From: Homarus americanus
Lineage: Eukaryota; Arthropoda; Malacostraca; Decapoda; Nephropidae
Reading direction: 5' to 3'
Length of the DNA: 64,000 nucleotides
NCBI RefSeq assembly: GCF_018991925.1
Contig: NW_024753828.1
Coordinates: forward strand, 4,542,965 to 4,606,964
Shown here: piece after piece, positions 43,511-55,125 of the stretch
Layout: every line of letters starts with the position of its first letter
Numbering within the stretch: the first letter of the stretch is position 1
Made by a program: the position numbers and the translations under genes
The notes under the pieces: model-generated
Seen by the model: the letters and a program-made list of their open reading frames with translations, nothing else
Database searches by the model: none
Told to the model about the DNA's origin: nothing

Positions 43511-43935
43511 TCCGATAAAAGTTTATCTCTACAAAATAGACCTTTCTAAAACCTTACCTTATTTTGTCCAAGAGTTTGTAAATAATCTTCCCGTTGATAT
43601 TATTAGTATCTTAATTCTTATTCTTTTTCGCGCTCTGCTTAGCGTTGTTATATGGAAGTTAAAAGAACCGTGACCTGCAATGGGTCAATTTCCTACAAGA
43701 GTAATAGTAGTAAGAATTTAAGAACGAAACTGGGATATCTATGTATCTATTTATCCAACTATCTTAACAGCGGGAGAGGGTACGCGTGCACAACCCTTCC
43801 TAACCGAGCACCAAGTGACCACTGACTCCCGGCACTGCCACTGACTCACTCCGAGTGTCTGAGGAAGTGAGGGTGGGGCAGTAGGGAACCTCAAGTTTGT
43901 TTCTCGTCTCACCAAGCATTTTATACCACCCCTCC
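43511..43935. other. no gene seen
   Basis: Unique; short frames have no match. Confidence 0.4.
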
Positions 43936-44118
43936 CCCCCAAGCGGCGAACGAGCCGATCTTTTGGTGAAGAGGATAACAGAAAAGGAAAAGTAATCAGA
44001 GACGTGACCGATCGCCCAAGCAGCTAACGAGCCGATCGGCGGTGAAGAGGATAAAAAGGTGACCGATCGCCTAAGCGGCTAACGAGCCAATCAGTGGTGA
44101 GGAGGATAAAGTATAAAG
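43936..44118 (+). repeat. tandem LINE family A 3' tails
   Basis: Three successive terminal blocks: gcgaacgagccgatc ... gaggataac; gaccgatcgcccaagcagct ... gaggataaa; gaccgatcgcctaagcggct ... gaggataaa. The last ~55 bp of family A are repeated in tandem without any coding part. Confidence 0.8.
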
Positions 44119-44779
44119 TAAAGTATAATCGCGTTTCATTTTACTATACAATCAATAATTTTCACTTAAGACTTTACTGTGTATGTTGGGAATGTCTGTT
44201 ATCGTACGTCCGCCACCACATACCGGACCTGCATGTTTGTACCACAGTAAACGTCGTATATCAGTTTTAATAGATAGATCGATGGATAAAGTGATAGATA
44301 TTCAGTAAAACCATCACACAAGTTCACATTAGTGCATGTGCATTGACAGTGCAAGTATAAAGACAATGATAAGTCGATTCAACCAATGACAAGCCAATAA
44401 CGTTGTTGCAACTACAGTATATATTGTATAACCAATTAATCTAAACTAACCGGATTATTTGAGCTAACTACTGCAATTAAGGACACTAATCTAATCTGTT
44501 CTAATTAAGTCATTTAATTAAAAAAATATTAAGTGTTAGGATAAGTTGATTGGGCCATGTATTTATTAACATTTTTATTTTATTTTTTATTTTATTTTAT
44601 TATTATTATTATTTATTTGTTTGTTTATTGTTTATTATTATTATTTTTTTTTGGGGGGGGGGGAGGGGGGGTCAAATAACACCGAGTGAACTCCATGCCA
44701 ATAGCCTATCGAGTCCCACAAGTGATTATTCTACGACTTTTGCTCTTCCCGTGTTATGTAAACGTCATATCCATTAGTG
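44119..44779. other. no gene seen
   Basis: Holds TATT/TTTA-rich sequence and a G9-AG run near 44655-44670. Confidence 0.4.
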
Positions 44780-45447
44780 TTAATTGTAAACTTTTGCTGT
44801 GAGCCGATGACAGTGCTCTTTTAGTGTCAGGTAAAGATCCAAATGATATAACTGACAAGTTATCTGAGCTGGAGCCATGCAAACTATAGCTCATAGACAA
44901 CAAATTATACCTACACCTTGGAAAGACTGAAGCAACATAATTTGTCAAGTGTATTAATCGTAAATAATATATTAAAACGGTAACGTTAAAATAAAATTTA
45001 TCTTAAGAAATGCTAAGTGCTTCTCTGCTGATGTCCGTAGGCCATAGGGCCCTCTGCTTGGCACTCATATAATGTTGGACTATTCCTGCTCGTTATGGTA
45101 CTCTGCCTAAACACAGAAACTAAAATCCAAGCTACAAATTGTTCAAAACAAGGTGGTGAGGTTCATTCGTGATATGAACGCGAGAGATTATGTTGGCCAC
45201 TAAGTTCTTCACTCCTTGAACATGTTAAGGGTGGCGTATAGAGTAAAGCAACTGATGCTGAACCATACTTATAGAATTCTCACTGCACTGTGTCCAAAGT
45301 ATCTAACAACAAACTTTGCAAGGATTAGGGGAATGAACCGGCAGGGCACTGTAGAGAGTAGGCATATAATGTTATGGTACCAGATCACGTCAAAACCAAA
45401 TTTTCCCGCCATTTATCAACTACATACTAGCCATTTGGGCAGTTAGT
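44780..45447 (+). pseudogene. non-LTR reverse transcriptase relic
   Basis: Starts at CFADDSALLVSGKDPNDITD (frame around 44797-44857; catalytic FADD intact), LIDNKLYLHLGKTEAT to about 44940, then a block QKLKSKLQIVQNKVVRFIRD (45115-45175) and, continuing past a stop, LNMLRVAYRVKQLMLNHTYR and RGMNRQGTVES to 45445. These match the post-catalytic part of jockey-superfamily LINE proteins, from a family distinct from A. About 130 bp between the two blocks are decayed. No 3' tail recognised. Confidence 0.68.
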
Positions 45448-45837
45448 CTATCCAGTGTTAGTACACATTGGTTCTCATGTACTGTAATGTACAGTTGCCA
45501 TCAAAAGTTCTCCCACACTCCTGTGTAGCAAGTTGTGGGAGGACTTTTGCTGGCAACTGTACATAGTGTGCAGGATACAAACAATGATAACCAAAAAGTT
45601 GTTGTAGCCAAGAGTAACCAAAGCTACCAATACCTTATTTCTATTTGGGTCCTTACATGAATACCTTATCTCTCATAAGAGACGACAGTTCTACTCATAA
45701 TGTACCAGTATCCTGGATCTCCGTCCTAAGTATTTTTGTACTGTACAGTACATCCCATGTGATGTCTGACCCATTATTGTGTAGGCCTACTGAAAAGTAC
45801 TTAAGTAAAAAAAAATCACCAGATACTTTTACTTACT

Positions 45838-46880
45838 GTTATCCTCTTCGCCACTCATCAGCTTGTTAGCCGCTTGGGCGATCTGTCACGTCTCTGTCAC
45901 GCACTGTTGGCAAATACTGGGCATGCACCAGCTCCTGAATGTACCTGAACCCGCTGCAGTGTTGGTCAAGTCTTGTCTTGAAAGAGCTCACACTCGGTGC
46001 CGTCACAACACACTCTGGTAGATTGTAACAAGAGTTTACAACCTTCACTCCGAAAAAGTTTGCCCTCACAGTTTTCTGGACTTGCGGCTTCTTCAATCTT
46101 GAGCTGTGACCCCTTGTGGGGCGAGCGTCCACCAGCTCCAAGTAAGGACACTCAACTGAGTAGTGACCCCTGAGATGCTTATACACCTCAATTAGGTCCC
46201 CCCTTGCCCGTCTGTAGTATAAGCTAGGCAAGTTCAGGCGCTCCAATCTCTCAGGGTAGCTGAGGTGCCGAAGTGCAGGCACCAGTCTGGTGGCCCTCCT
46301 TTGAACATTTGCTACCAATTGACAGTCCCTAGCATATCTCGGGGACCAGATGGGGTGACAGTACTCCAGATGGGGAAGCACTTCACTCCTGAAGATCGTT
46401 ACGAGGGACGGACCGTCTAGATATCTGAACGACCTTCTTATAAGACCCAATAATTTATTTGCCTGATTTACCTTCATCTCGCAATGGCCCGAGAACTTCA
46501 GCTCATTGTCAACATACACACCTAGGTCCTTCTCACACACAGTCTCAACTAGTGCAGTTTCTTCATCCCATTGGGACATATGATACGCCTCCTTACCGTT
46601 GGTACGCCCCAGGTGCATCCTCTTACACTTCGTGGCATTGAATCTCAGCAGCCATTTCTTCGACCATTCCTGACGCCCACAGAGGTCCTTCTGCAGTTCT
46701 TCACAGTCCGCTTGGTTCTTAATTTCCTGAAATAACTTGGAGTCATCGGCAAACATTTGTATGGAGGATTGTACAACGTCAGGCATGTCATTTATGAAAC
46801 AAACAAACAACAGCGGGCCCAATGCACTGCCCTGTGGTACCCCACTTGTGACAGGTATGGATGATGATTTCGTATGTTTG
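45838..46880 (-). pseudogene. LINE family A, intact C-terminal half
   Basis: Best-preserved family A protein segment: an uninterrupted 318-codon minus frame (46822-45866) that starts inside RT at the GPLLFVCFINDMPDVV block, has QMFADDSKLF with both catalytic Asp intact, the KWLLRFNATKCKRMHLGRTN thumb, ARDCQLVANVQRRATRLVPA, RRARGDLIEVYKHLRGHYSV and the terminal VRDRDVTDRPSG. The true frame extends upstream into PVTSGVPQGSALG (46870) before truncation, so the initiator is lost. The stop overlaps the 3' UTR block (gcccaagcggctaacaagctg) ending at about 45838. It serves as reference for lesions in other A copies. Confidence 0.9.
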
Positions 46881-46984
46881 TTAATAAATATACCACTAGA
46901 CTTGTTTTGTGGTCAGGGTTTGAATTTATAGTTACACATAAATAAAGTTTTTATGAAGGACTTTTCATGGTGGACTATGTTAAT
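46881..46984. other. no gene seen
   Basis: Short unique junction. Confidence 0.3.
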
Positions 46985-47070
46985 ATTCCACTCTCTTCTC
47001 TTTCACTACTCGTCAGCATACTAGCAGGTTGAACGGTCGATCAGTAATCTGTTACACTGCTAACTAGTAA
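46985..47070 (-). repeat. diverged LINE family A 3' tail
   Basis: Reversed: caacctgctagtatgctgac gagtagtgaaagaga, with gatcgaccgttcaac; recognisable but diverged. Confidence 0.5.
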
Positions 47071-47109
47071 TGGTGTCTTAATCACAATAGCATAGCTAGT
47101 CTGTTAATA

Positions 47110-47320
47110 CTTAATAATTCATGGGTAGTAGGCAGCTATCAAACAGGGAGGTACTGGGAAGATATTGGAAGCATAATGTATTGTCTATTGGCAGATCCCG
47201 CTGCCATATGACATCACAAAAATTTTGACCAAGTCCCAGGTTGCTGATCTGACTTTCTGCCTCATTTACACACAATTGCGGGGTCTCAATTGTTTCTCTC
47301 ACTTTGACAGCAAAACATTC
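47110..47320 (+). repeat. interspersed repeat F, copy 3
   Basis: Same block as 25600-25785, with the ggtagtaggcagctatcaaa extension on its left, running into (TA)n. Confidence 0.85.
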
Positions 47321-47719
<399 letters not shown>

Positions 47720-47800
47720 TTCTTTTACTTTTATCCTCTTCGCCACTGATTGGCTCATTGGCTGCTTGGGTGGTCATTGACATCTTTGTTGCACACTGTT
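47720..47800 (-). repeat. LINE family A 3' tail, minus
   Basis: acttttatcctcttcgccac ... ggctgcttgggtggtca ... gcacactgttggcag; meets the following plus-oriented A copy head on. Confidence 0.72.
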
Positions 47801-48810
47801 GGCAGTATTGGCTTGGATTGGAGACTTTCTTCGTGACAGTAAGCAGTGTTTGATGATTAATGGCATGAAATCATCATGTGTACCCAAGACAAGCAAGGTA
47901 CCACAGGGCATTGCACTGGGCCCATTGTTGTTTGTTTGTTTCATAAAAGACATGCCAGAAGCAATATACTCCTCCATACTGTATAAATGTTTGTGGACGA
48001 TACCAAGTTATTCATGGAAATTAAGAACCAAATGGACTGTGAACTGCTACAGAAAGGTCTCTAGACAGCTTCAGGAGTGCTCATAAGAATAGCTGTTAAG
48101 ACTCAATGTCACAAAATGCAAGTTGCACCAAGGTCATATTAACAGTAAAGAGGCACATAACATGTCCTAATGGGACAAAGAAACAGTATTAAAGGAGACC
48201 AATGTGAAAAGGACCTGGGTGTGTGTGTGTTGACAACAAACTGAAGTTCTTGGACCATTGTGAAAATAAAGTGAATCAAGCAACTAAGATAGTAGATTTT
48301 ACAAGGGGTTCAGATGCCTAGATAGTCAGTCCCTTGTAAAGCTTTTCAAAGTCGAAGTGCTTCCATGTTTGGAGTACTTTCACCCCATCTGATCCACGGG
48401 ATATGCTAGACTGTCAGTTGATTGAAAATATCCAAAGTAGTCAGGTTGGTGCCTGCACTATGGCACCTCAGGCATCCAGAGAGATTAGAATGCCTACAAT
48501 TACCTAGCTTATACTATAGACAGGCAAGGAGTGAATTAAAGCTTATAAACACCTAAGGTTAAAGAAACCACAAATTCAGAAAACTGTCGGGGCAAACTAT
48601 TTTGAAATGAGAATTGAGAACTCTTGGACCAATCTGCCAGAGAGTGTTTTGACAGCACCAAGTGTGAGCTCATTCAAGACCAGACTTGACCAACACTGAC
48701 ACAGATACAGATACATTCTGGAGCCAGTACTTGCCAACAGTGCGTAACAGATGTGACTGACTGCTCAAGCGGCTAACGAGCCGATTAGTGGCAAAAAGGA
48801 TAAATTAAAT
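47801..48810 (+). pseudogene. LINE family A, decayed copy
   Basis: Plus-strand A copy, 5'-truncated in RT. Early part readable: AWIGDFLRDSKQCLMINGMK and VPQGIALGPLLFVCFIKDMP (47812-47960). The catalytic block is frameshifted (ttgtggacgataccaagtta at about 47990 reads FVDDTKL). Later blocks (tgatccacgggatatgctag; ggtgcctgcactatggcacc) and the 3' UTR (gactgctcaagcggctaacg agccgatta) are present to 48805. Many indels; clearly older than the copy at 45838-46880. Confidence 0.78.
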
Positions 48811-50186
48811 TAACTTGAGGCTGTGACTTTTAGTGGGACAGCCATCCGCTGACTTAAAATATGAGGATAGATGGTGCTGAATGACATGGCAATAATATAC
48901 AGTATGTGTTGGAAGTAGAGGAGTCTATACAGCTCTCTTGAGTGATGCAGTGATTGTGTTCTCTCAGAGAAGTACAGCATAAGGAAGGTTTGCATGGAAA
49001 TTAGCATTTACTAACCTTATTTGCCAAGAGGCCACCCACTAGAGTCGGGCTCTTGGGCTATCACTAATTATATCAACTTAATGTTTACCGTCGTTTTCAA
49101 ACTAGTATTTTATATAAGTTGTCCTTCAAGTTTATCATCACTAATGAGCCAGTGTAAACTTGTATGACAACTTTTACTAAGTAAAAATCTATCTAATCTT
49201 TATCATAACTCTGAACCAGTGACACCTACCACAGGTAAACGTCACTTGGATTGACAAGTTATTAAGTGGTTAGGTTAAAGTAAATTGTTAGGATAGGTTA
49301 AATAAGGTAAGGCTTGATTAAATTAAGTTAGGTTGGTTTAGTTGGGCAGAGTTAGAATAGCTTGGGTTAGGTTGACATCGGTTAAATTAGCGACAGAAGC
49401 TTCTGTTGTAAAGGTTGAGTAAATTCTTAAAACAATAAGTTACATGCATATAACTAAGGATATTTCTGGGGTGGACTTGCTTTAAAGGCGATCAAGCACA
49501 ATGCTAGCGACTCTGTTCACTTGCATACCGAAGGCTTAGTATACGGTACCAACACTGTCCATAATAGGTCATATGTGTCAAAGAGGCTTTCTTTCACTCC
49601 TCAACTTTCTCACTTTAAAATAATTTACCAAGTACAGTAATTATTCAACCTTAATTTCATTCATTTTTTTAACGAATTTAATTTTAACTCTTGCACAAAT
49701 AGTGATAAAAAAGTAAAAAAAAACGAGTATTGTATACGTATACTTTATTAAAAAGCCCAATACCATAATAATGTACAACTGTATATTCAGGAAACAATGA
49801 ATGCATAAAACATTAAAAAATAAACTTCATTTATAATACCTACGGTACTGCAGATAACAAGAGGTACTGTACTTAAAGAGGTTATGCCATGGATTCCAAG
49901 GTGGCTGATACTGTGTTAAGAGACTGTGTCCAGTTAACAGAGTATCTTTGAGACCAAAAGTTACTAATGTTCAGTTAAATGTGAACCATTACAGTAACTT
50001 TTGAATGGACAGAAAAAAAAATAACCTTGGAGTCAGACATATAATTATACAGTGTCTCAAATGCTCATACCTCCTATATTACTGTATTGAAGAATAACTT
50101 TTCAGAATGAGTGCATTAAAATTATCACAAAGGAAATAAAGATTCAAATGGGATTACATAAACAATAACTATTTAGAGTTTCATGG
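48811..50186. other. unique sequence, no gene recognised
   Basis: AT-rich. Contains a weak AGGTTA tract at 49268-49395. No exon or mobile element recognised on either strand. Confidence 0.45.
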
Positions 50187-50329
50187 TACAGGTTGTACCT
50201 CTCTAGTCCAGCATTCTGTGGTCCGGAAACTCCCGTGGTCCAGAACGATTTTAGTTTTTCCAATAGGTAGATAGGCAGCTTTTTTTTTTTTTTTTATAAC
50301 ATCTGAATTATTATTATTATTACAGGAGT

Positions 50330-50402
50330 ATTAAATTTTCGCCCCTCAGGCCCCAATGTGGGTCAGTGACCTATGCCCGGGTGGGCTAATCCCCGTAAAA
50401 AA
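50330..50402 (+). repeat. short structured retroposon E, copy 2
   Basis: cgcccctcaggccccaatgt ggg ... gcccgggtgggctaatcccc gt followed by an A run. Nested within the left part of the Tigger-like element. Here the plus strand is the tailed orientation. Confidence 0.82.
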
Positions 50403-51510
50403 ACAACAACAACAAAGCCGCGGGAAATTAAGGTGTGTTTACATCCGGCAGTTTGGCTGCTCTCTCTCTCTCTTTGCTTGTCTATACAGAGTACAACATT
50501 TAACCCTTCAATATATATGAGCAGTAAATAAGTGTTGCTTTCATTTTCTTATGTAGAGTAATGACGATATGTTTTCACATGTGCACACTTACATATGCGC
50601 AGTCTCACTTTTTTCTTTACCATTAATGGTTACCGTAGCTACTTATATTGTTCCATTTACTAACATTAAATAACATTACTTCAAACAACCATATTAATTT
50701 TTTTACATTAATTTTACTTCAGCCACAATCAGGGTCTTATTTTCTTCAGTTTTATATTTAGAACCAATCAGTCACTGGTTTTGTAAGCATTAGCAAAAAC
50801 AATGCTGGCAGCCGTCTCGTCTCCTCGTGTGTTTTAATATTCCACGTATTATTAATGAATTGTATTGTTCATTTTGCACACACAAACATTAATTAAATAA
50901 AAAAAAATTTCAGAAACATTAATTAAAATATATATGAAACGTAAATGTGTTGCTTTCATATTCTTATGTAGAGTAATGACGATATGTTTTCACATGTGCG
51001 CACTTACATACGCGATCTCTCTTTTTTTCTTTACCATTATCGTTAGCTACTTCTATTGTTCCATTTATTAACATTAAATAACATTACTTAAAACAACCAT
51101 ATTAATTTTACTACAGCTACAACCAGGGTCTTATTTTCTTCAGTTTCATGTGTAAAACCAGTCAGTCACTGGTTTTGTAAACAATGAAAACAAAGCCGTC
51201 TCGTCTTCTCGTGTGTTTTAATATTCTACGTATTATTAATGAATTGTATTGCTCATTTTGCACACATAAACATTAATTCAATCAAAAAGACATTAAGTAA
51301 TAAACAATAACAAATCCTTTGTACATAAGAGAAATGACGCTATTTACACGATTGTGCACGTCTGAAAGTTGGTGAGCCGTTCAAACCCATCGAAATTCGA
51401 GTTTCCGTTGTCAAAATTTTTTATTTTTTATTTTTGTGTTCCAATAAAACACGTTGAATTAAAAACTCGCGAAATTTGAGAAGCTACTGTACGACATTTA
51501 ACCCTTCAAT

Positions 51511-51600
51511 ATGTCTTCAAAGAGACCATAAAGCAGAATAAGTGGTGCTAGTGCTTCCAAGCGTAAGCACAAGTCACTATCTATCCAGGAAAAAGTTAAA
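51511..51600 (+). pseudogene. Tigger transposase N-terminal remnant
   Basis: ATG at 51511 reads MSSKRP, then TAA at 51529, then continues in frame SGASASKRKHKSLSIQEKVK to 51600. This is the conserved start of pogo/Tigger transposases, where a basic head leads into the first helix-turn-helix that binds the TIR. Only about 30 codons remain and there is a premature stop, so no function is expected. Confidence 0.8.
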
Positions 51601-51676
51601 TTTCCATGTTCCAGAAATTTCCATGGTCCGGCACCGGTCAGGTCCCGAGGTTGCCGGACTAGAGAGGTACAACCTG

Positions 51677-52782
51677 TATGACATCTCTCCAACCCAAGTG
51701 TACAGAGTTTTAGTCACCTATCTTCAAAGATGTTTTCTGTACACACATCACACACTACAGTATTGATGTCTCCCATACACACATCAATAAAACTTTACTA
51801 TTATGAATATAACTAAGTTAGCAAATACCTGTACTGTACTCTATAAAAAATGGAATATACAGTATAACTAAGTAAATACTCTACAGTTTACTTATGACTT
51901 ACAATAATAATCCAGTGATACCATTATGACTATTACACAAATAATACAGTGATACTATAACAATGCAATAACTACTCTGAATACACTAAACAAAACATAC
52001 AAACAATTTTAATTGATTGTAAGGCCACTTTCTCTTTCTTTTTTCATCACTTGTCAGCTTACTAGTCATGTGGGTAATAATCAAAGCTAAACTGGACAGG
52101 CTCGTGGTGCAACTGTCATGTAGTATACGTACCAGTATTTTAAGGGCTCTATGGGAAAACATGAAATCCTGATCTGCACCAACATCTCTCAATGGTGAAA
52201 TATGGTAGAGCACCTTACCACTCCTTCAAGTATACGTGTAATCTCCTACTGTGCTTCAATCTTAATGACATCAGGGATATAACATATTTCTTAACAGGAA
52301 ATAACAGCCTAAGAGTCTTTTTCCTGTCATAAAACCTCTATCAGTTCAATCGTCTCATTTCAGATATCTTTAGTCCTTGGCAAAGGGATAACTCAGTGAA
52401 TTGTGTGAAAGGGATACTTGCCTATCTCTCCCTGTACCTTTGTATTCTTTAAAAATAAATAAATGAAATGCATGTTTACATATTACATTTCTCTCTCCTA
52501 CTTTCTCAGTTAGAAAAACAAAGAGACACACATCTAACTGTGTCTCCTGACTAACACAATAGTTTATAAACCTTTAAGCTGGAAAGGCCCTGATATGAGA
52601 ATAACCATATTTTAAAACTGTGTCAACCTCATTATTCGTAAAGTGCACCACAAGTCCCAGTTCATCTCCTCACCCTACCCATAACACCTCTCTCTATTGG
52701 CCTATTTGTCATCATGGAAGATGCACATTCACTGTTTACATTTCTATTTGTTTTTCACAGTACACATATCCATGTTCATGGG
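51677..52782. other. no gene recognised
   Basis: AT-rich. A minus frame at 51986-52213 ends with sequence resembling a very diverged family A tail (cacttgtcagcttactagtc near 52048). No PARP exon upstream of the one at 54196 was found here. Confidence 0.4.
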
Positions 52783-53092
52783 TGCAAATATACAAGACTA
52801 TGGTGCAAATATCCAAGACTATGGTGCAAATATCCAAGACTATGGTGCAAATATATCCAAGACTATGGTGCAAATATCCAAGACTATGGTGCAAATATAT
52901 CCAAGACTATGGTGCAAATATCCAAGACTATGGTGCAAATATCCAAGACTATGGTGCAAATATATCCAAGACTATGGTGCAAATATCCAAGACCATGATG
53001 TAAATATCCAAGACTGGTGCAAATATCCAAGTCTATGGTGCAAACATCCAAGACTACGGTGCAAATATCCAAGACTATGGTACTGTACTATA
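52783..53092. repeat. 20-bp minisatellite (left)
   Basis: About 14 units of atccaagactatggtgcaaa with some units two bases longer. The same array in reverse, with fewer units, is at 56275-56485. Frames through it stay open for many codons but are not genes. Confidence 0.92.
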
Positions 53093-53242
53093 AGCTTTTA
53101 AGCTACCAACTTTCCATAAACTGAACAAACCCACTTTGCTTTCCATACATAATTCACCAATCAGTTTTTATTTTAAGAAGATTTTTATTACTGTACATGA
53201 AGCAATGTACTGTGCAGATATAAACTTTTTACTTTTATTATA

Positions 53243-53988
53243 CAGTGGTACCCCGCTTAACGCGCTTTCACTTAACGCGTTTTCGCATATACGCGGTGCC
53301 TTGCCAAAGCTGAACTTTCACTTAGCGCGGATTTTTTCCACATATACGCGGTGAGTGTCCGGCTCGGATGCTATTTTTAGATTTTGACCACGCGCCACCC
53401 GCCCACCCGCCCTCCTGCCTGCCTGCCTGCCTCTCCCTCCTCCTCCCTCCGCTTGGGCAAGCGGCGCGGTAAGGTTGCGCAGTGTGTGCCTTTGTTGCGT
53501 TATCACTGACGTCATATGACGTCTCGGACTGTGATTGGCCATGCAGCCCTACCCCCCTCTGCTGCTAGCTGTAATTGGCTTAAAGTATTATGATGTGACT
53601 ACCCCGGGGAGGGAGGGAGGGAGGAGAGACGACGCTTGACCTAGCCGCGGCAGTTTCATCCCTCAAGGCCACGCCGGGTTAACGCGCATCCATTGTTCCG
53701 TAAAATGGCTTCCGCCGGACCACCACCCCCAGAGAGAAACCTTTCCTTACCGCAACCCACCACAGCCAGCCCAAGCCAGTGATAGTGATAGTGAAGTTGA
53801 TTTTGAGGGATTTGTCAGGGAAGCCATGACAACTGTAAGTGACAGTGATATTGATTCACCTAGTAATGGTGATTCACCTGAGGGGCAGTAATCTGCCCTC
53901 TGCCTCGGAACCAGCCTCCATCCCCGTATGCCGACCCATCTCTTCTACTACCGTGAGTGTTCCTTAAAACTTTTCGCTTGTTGTCGCC
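53243..53988 (+). mobile_element. Tigger-like nonautonomous element, partial (left arm)
   Basis: Begins CAGTGGTACCCCGCTTAACG after a TA at 53241-53242, followed by further cttaacgcg motifs, identical to one end of the element at 55126-56108. The other terminus is missing because similarity ends at about 53988. Confidence 0.75.
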
Positions 53989-54115
53989 GCTGTGCAGCTG
54001 TGGCGCTCACGCATGCGCACATACACACAAAAGCCCGCTAAAAAAAAAGGTTTTTAAAAAGTCTGGATTCTCGGGTGGTCCGGATTTCTGGCATCCGGAT
54101 TTTTGGACTTTTTAC
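53989..54115. mobile_element. solitary TIR-like end of a second Tigger-like family
   Basis: Ends gtggtccggatttctggcat ccggatttttggactttttactg before TA at about 54114. Reversed this is CAGTAAAAAGTCCAAAAATC, a pogo/Tigger-type terminus. No partner end was found nearby. Confidence 0.55.
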
Positions 54116-54195
54116 TGTACATACAGTAGTATACAGTACTGTATATCTATATAATTTATTTATACATATAGTATATACAGTATATTTTTTTTCAG

Positions 54196-54439
54196 TGCTG
54201 CAGTTGCACTTAAGAACTGTACTCCAGATGTATGTGGCCTGCGATACCTAATACTGGCAGAAGTCATAGTCGGGACAGTAACAAAGGGATCGCCAACTCT
54301 CACCCGTCCACCCATGAATGTGTCCACTGGTATGCTGTACGACACAACTGTGGATAATGCAAGCGCCCCAACCATCTTTGTTAAGTATGATACAGGAGAG
54401 TATTATCCTGAGTATTTTGTTACTATACTCAACATATAA
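54196..54439 (+). CDS. PARP-family ADP-ribosyltransferase, terminal exon
   Basis: Encodes the last 80 residues of a PARP catalytic domain, which transfers ADP-ribose from NAD+ to proteins. Acceptor tatattttttttcag lies just before 54196; the exon starts with one base closing a split codon, then is open to TAA at 54437. Seen: CGLRYLILAEVIVGTVTKG (strand before the donor loop), RPP, LYDTTVDNASAPTIFVKYD and YYPEYFV, in the order found at the C-terminus of PARP7/10-15-type enzymes. The place occupied by the catalytic Glu in PARP1 is Ile (TIFV), so the enzyme would be of the H-Y-I, mono-ADP-ribosylating class. There is no in-frame start, so it was easily missed. Upstream exons with the His and Tyr of the triad are not seen in the window; it is either the 3' end of a gene with a very long last intron or a duplicated orphan exon. 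It lies between palindrome arms. Confidence 0.82.
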
Positions 54440-54792
54440 GGAGGATGTTGAAGATAAGAAATAGGGATAAAGAAACATGTTAGAAAAAACAAGTTGGTAG
54501 GAAGTTTAGGCAGGCAAAACTTGTACAGTGAATGAAGGAAGGGTTGGCACAAGAATATGGAAGATGGAGATGAAATGCAGGAGGAGGAAAGATAGACCAA
54601 GAACACGATACAGTGAAAAGAGACTTTCAGAGTGGAGGAGAATGGCTTATGGTTGCAGAGGAGTACCTTAGTTGGAGGAGGATTGTGGCATGTGCGACAT
54701 GACCTTACTCTTAAAGAGACATGAGGAGAAGAGAAAGATGATTGTCCCTCCACTGTCATATTATTATTATTATTATTGTTTTATTTAATTTT
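54440..54792. other. possible 3' UTR of the PARP exon
   Basis: Purine-rich (aggaagggttggcacaag, gaggagaagagaaagatg) sequence with no coding match and ending in (ATT)n at 54763-54778. No clear polyadenylation signal could be tied to the exon. Confidence 0.4.
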
Positions 54793-54862
54793 TTTTTTTT
54801 TTCGGGGAATAGCCCACCCGGGCACAAGTCATCGACCCACAACAAGGCCGGGGGGGCAAAAA
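54793..54862 (-). repeat. short structured retroposon E, copy 3
   Basis: Plus text cggggaatagcccacccggg ... gacccacaacaaggccggg with a T run on its left, i.e. an A tail in the minus orientation. Confidence 0.8.
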
Positions 54863-55125
54863 CTAAGAGTAAAAAGAAAAAGAATATATTGATCTACACC
54901 ACAAAGATGTCAAAGATTATCAACTAAAGGAAGAGAGTTGATAAGACGAAATGTCTTGATTCCATTCTATCTAACAGTTGGACAGAAGAAGAGCCACCCC
55001 AGATATGAGAGCAATACTCCAAGTTTGGAGAACTGAATCCCTTATAAACTTGAAGCAACTGTACAGTATTCCCAGCTTTCAGGAGGCAGTTTTTGTGGTA
55101 AAGAGAATAAAAGTACTGTACAGTA

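Larger units (their letters stand above)
50189..51676 (+). mobile_element. Tigger/pogo-like DNA transposon, internally deleted
   Basis: Terminal inverted repeats CAGGTTGTACCTCTCTAGTC (left 50189-50208; right is its reverse complement at 51657-51676), extending with one mismatch to CCAGCA/CCGGCA, and flanked by TA on both sides (50187-50188 and 51677-51678), the mariner-superfamily target duplication. Near the right end an N-terminal transposase remnant is seen at 51511-51600. The middle holds two ~410-bp direct copies of a noncoding segment (about 50500-50920 and 50930-51320). The rest of the transposase is deleted: position 51600 is followed at once by TIR-proximal sequence. Confidence 0.88.
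52783..53988 (+). repeat. large palindrome, left arm
   Basis: The sequence from the 20-bp array to the actaccgtgagtgttcct block is repeated in reverse at about 55392-56487. A 74-codon frame (53318-53542 minus) is repeated identically at 55809-56033 plus. Visible differences are a few single bases (for example gatgtgac against gacgtgac), unit number in the minisatellite, and a ~25-bp insertion near 53745 in this arm. Arms therefore appear 97-99% identical by eye. Confidence 0.93.

Noticed and set aside
47720..48810. LINE twin-priming inversion
   Set aside because: The minus-oriented part is the element's own 3' tail and the plus part has its own 3' end, so two separate insertions explain it better than a 5' inversion.
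54160..54478. Minus-strand frames of 71 and 76 codons over the PARP exon
   Set aside because: They are antisense to a plus-strand exon with a clear protein-family match and splice acceptor.
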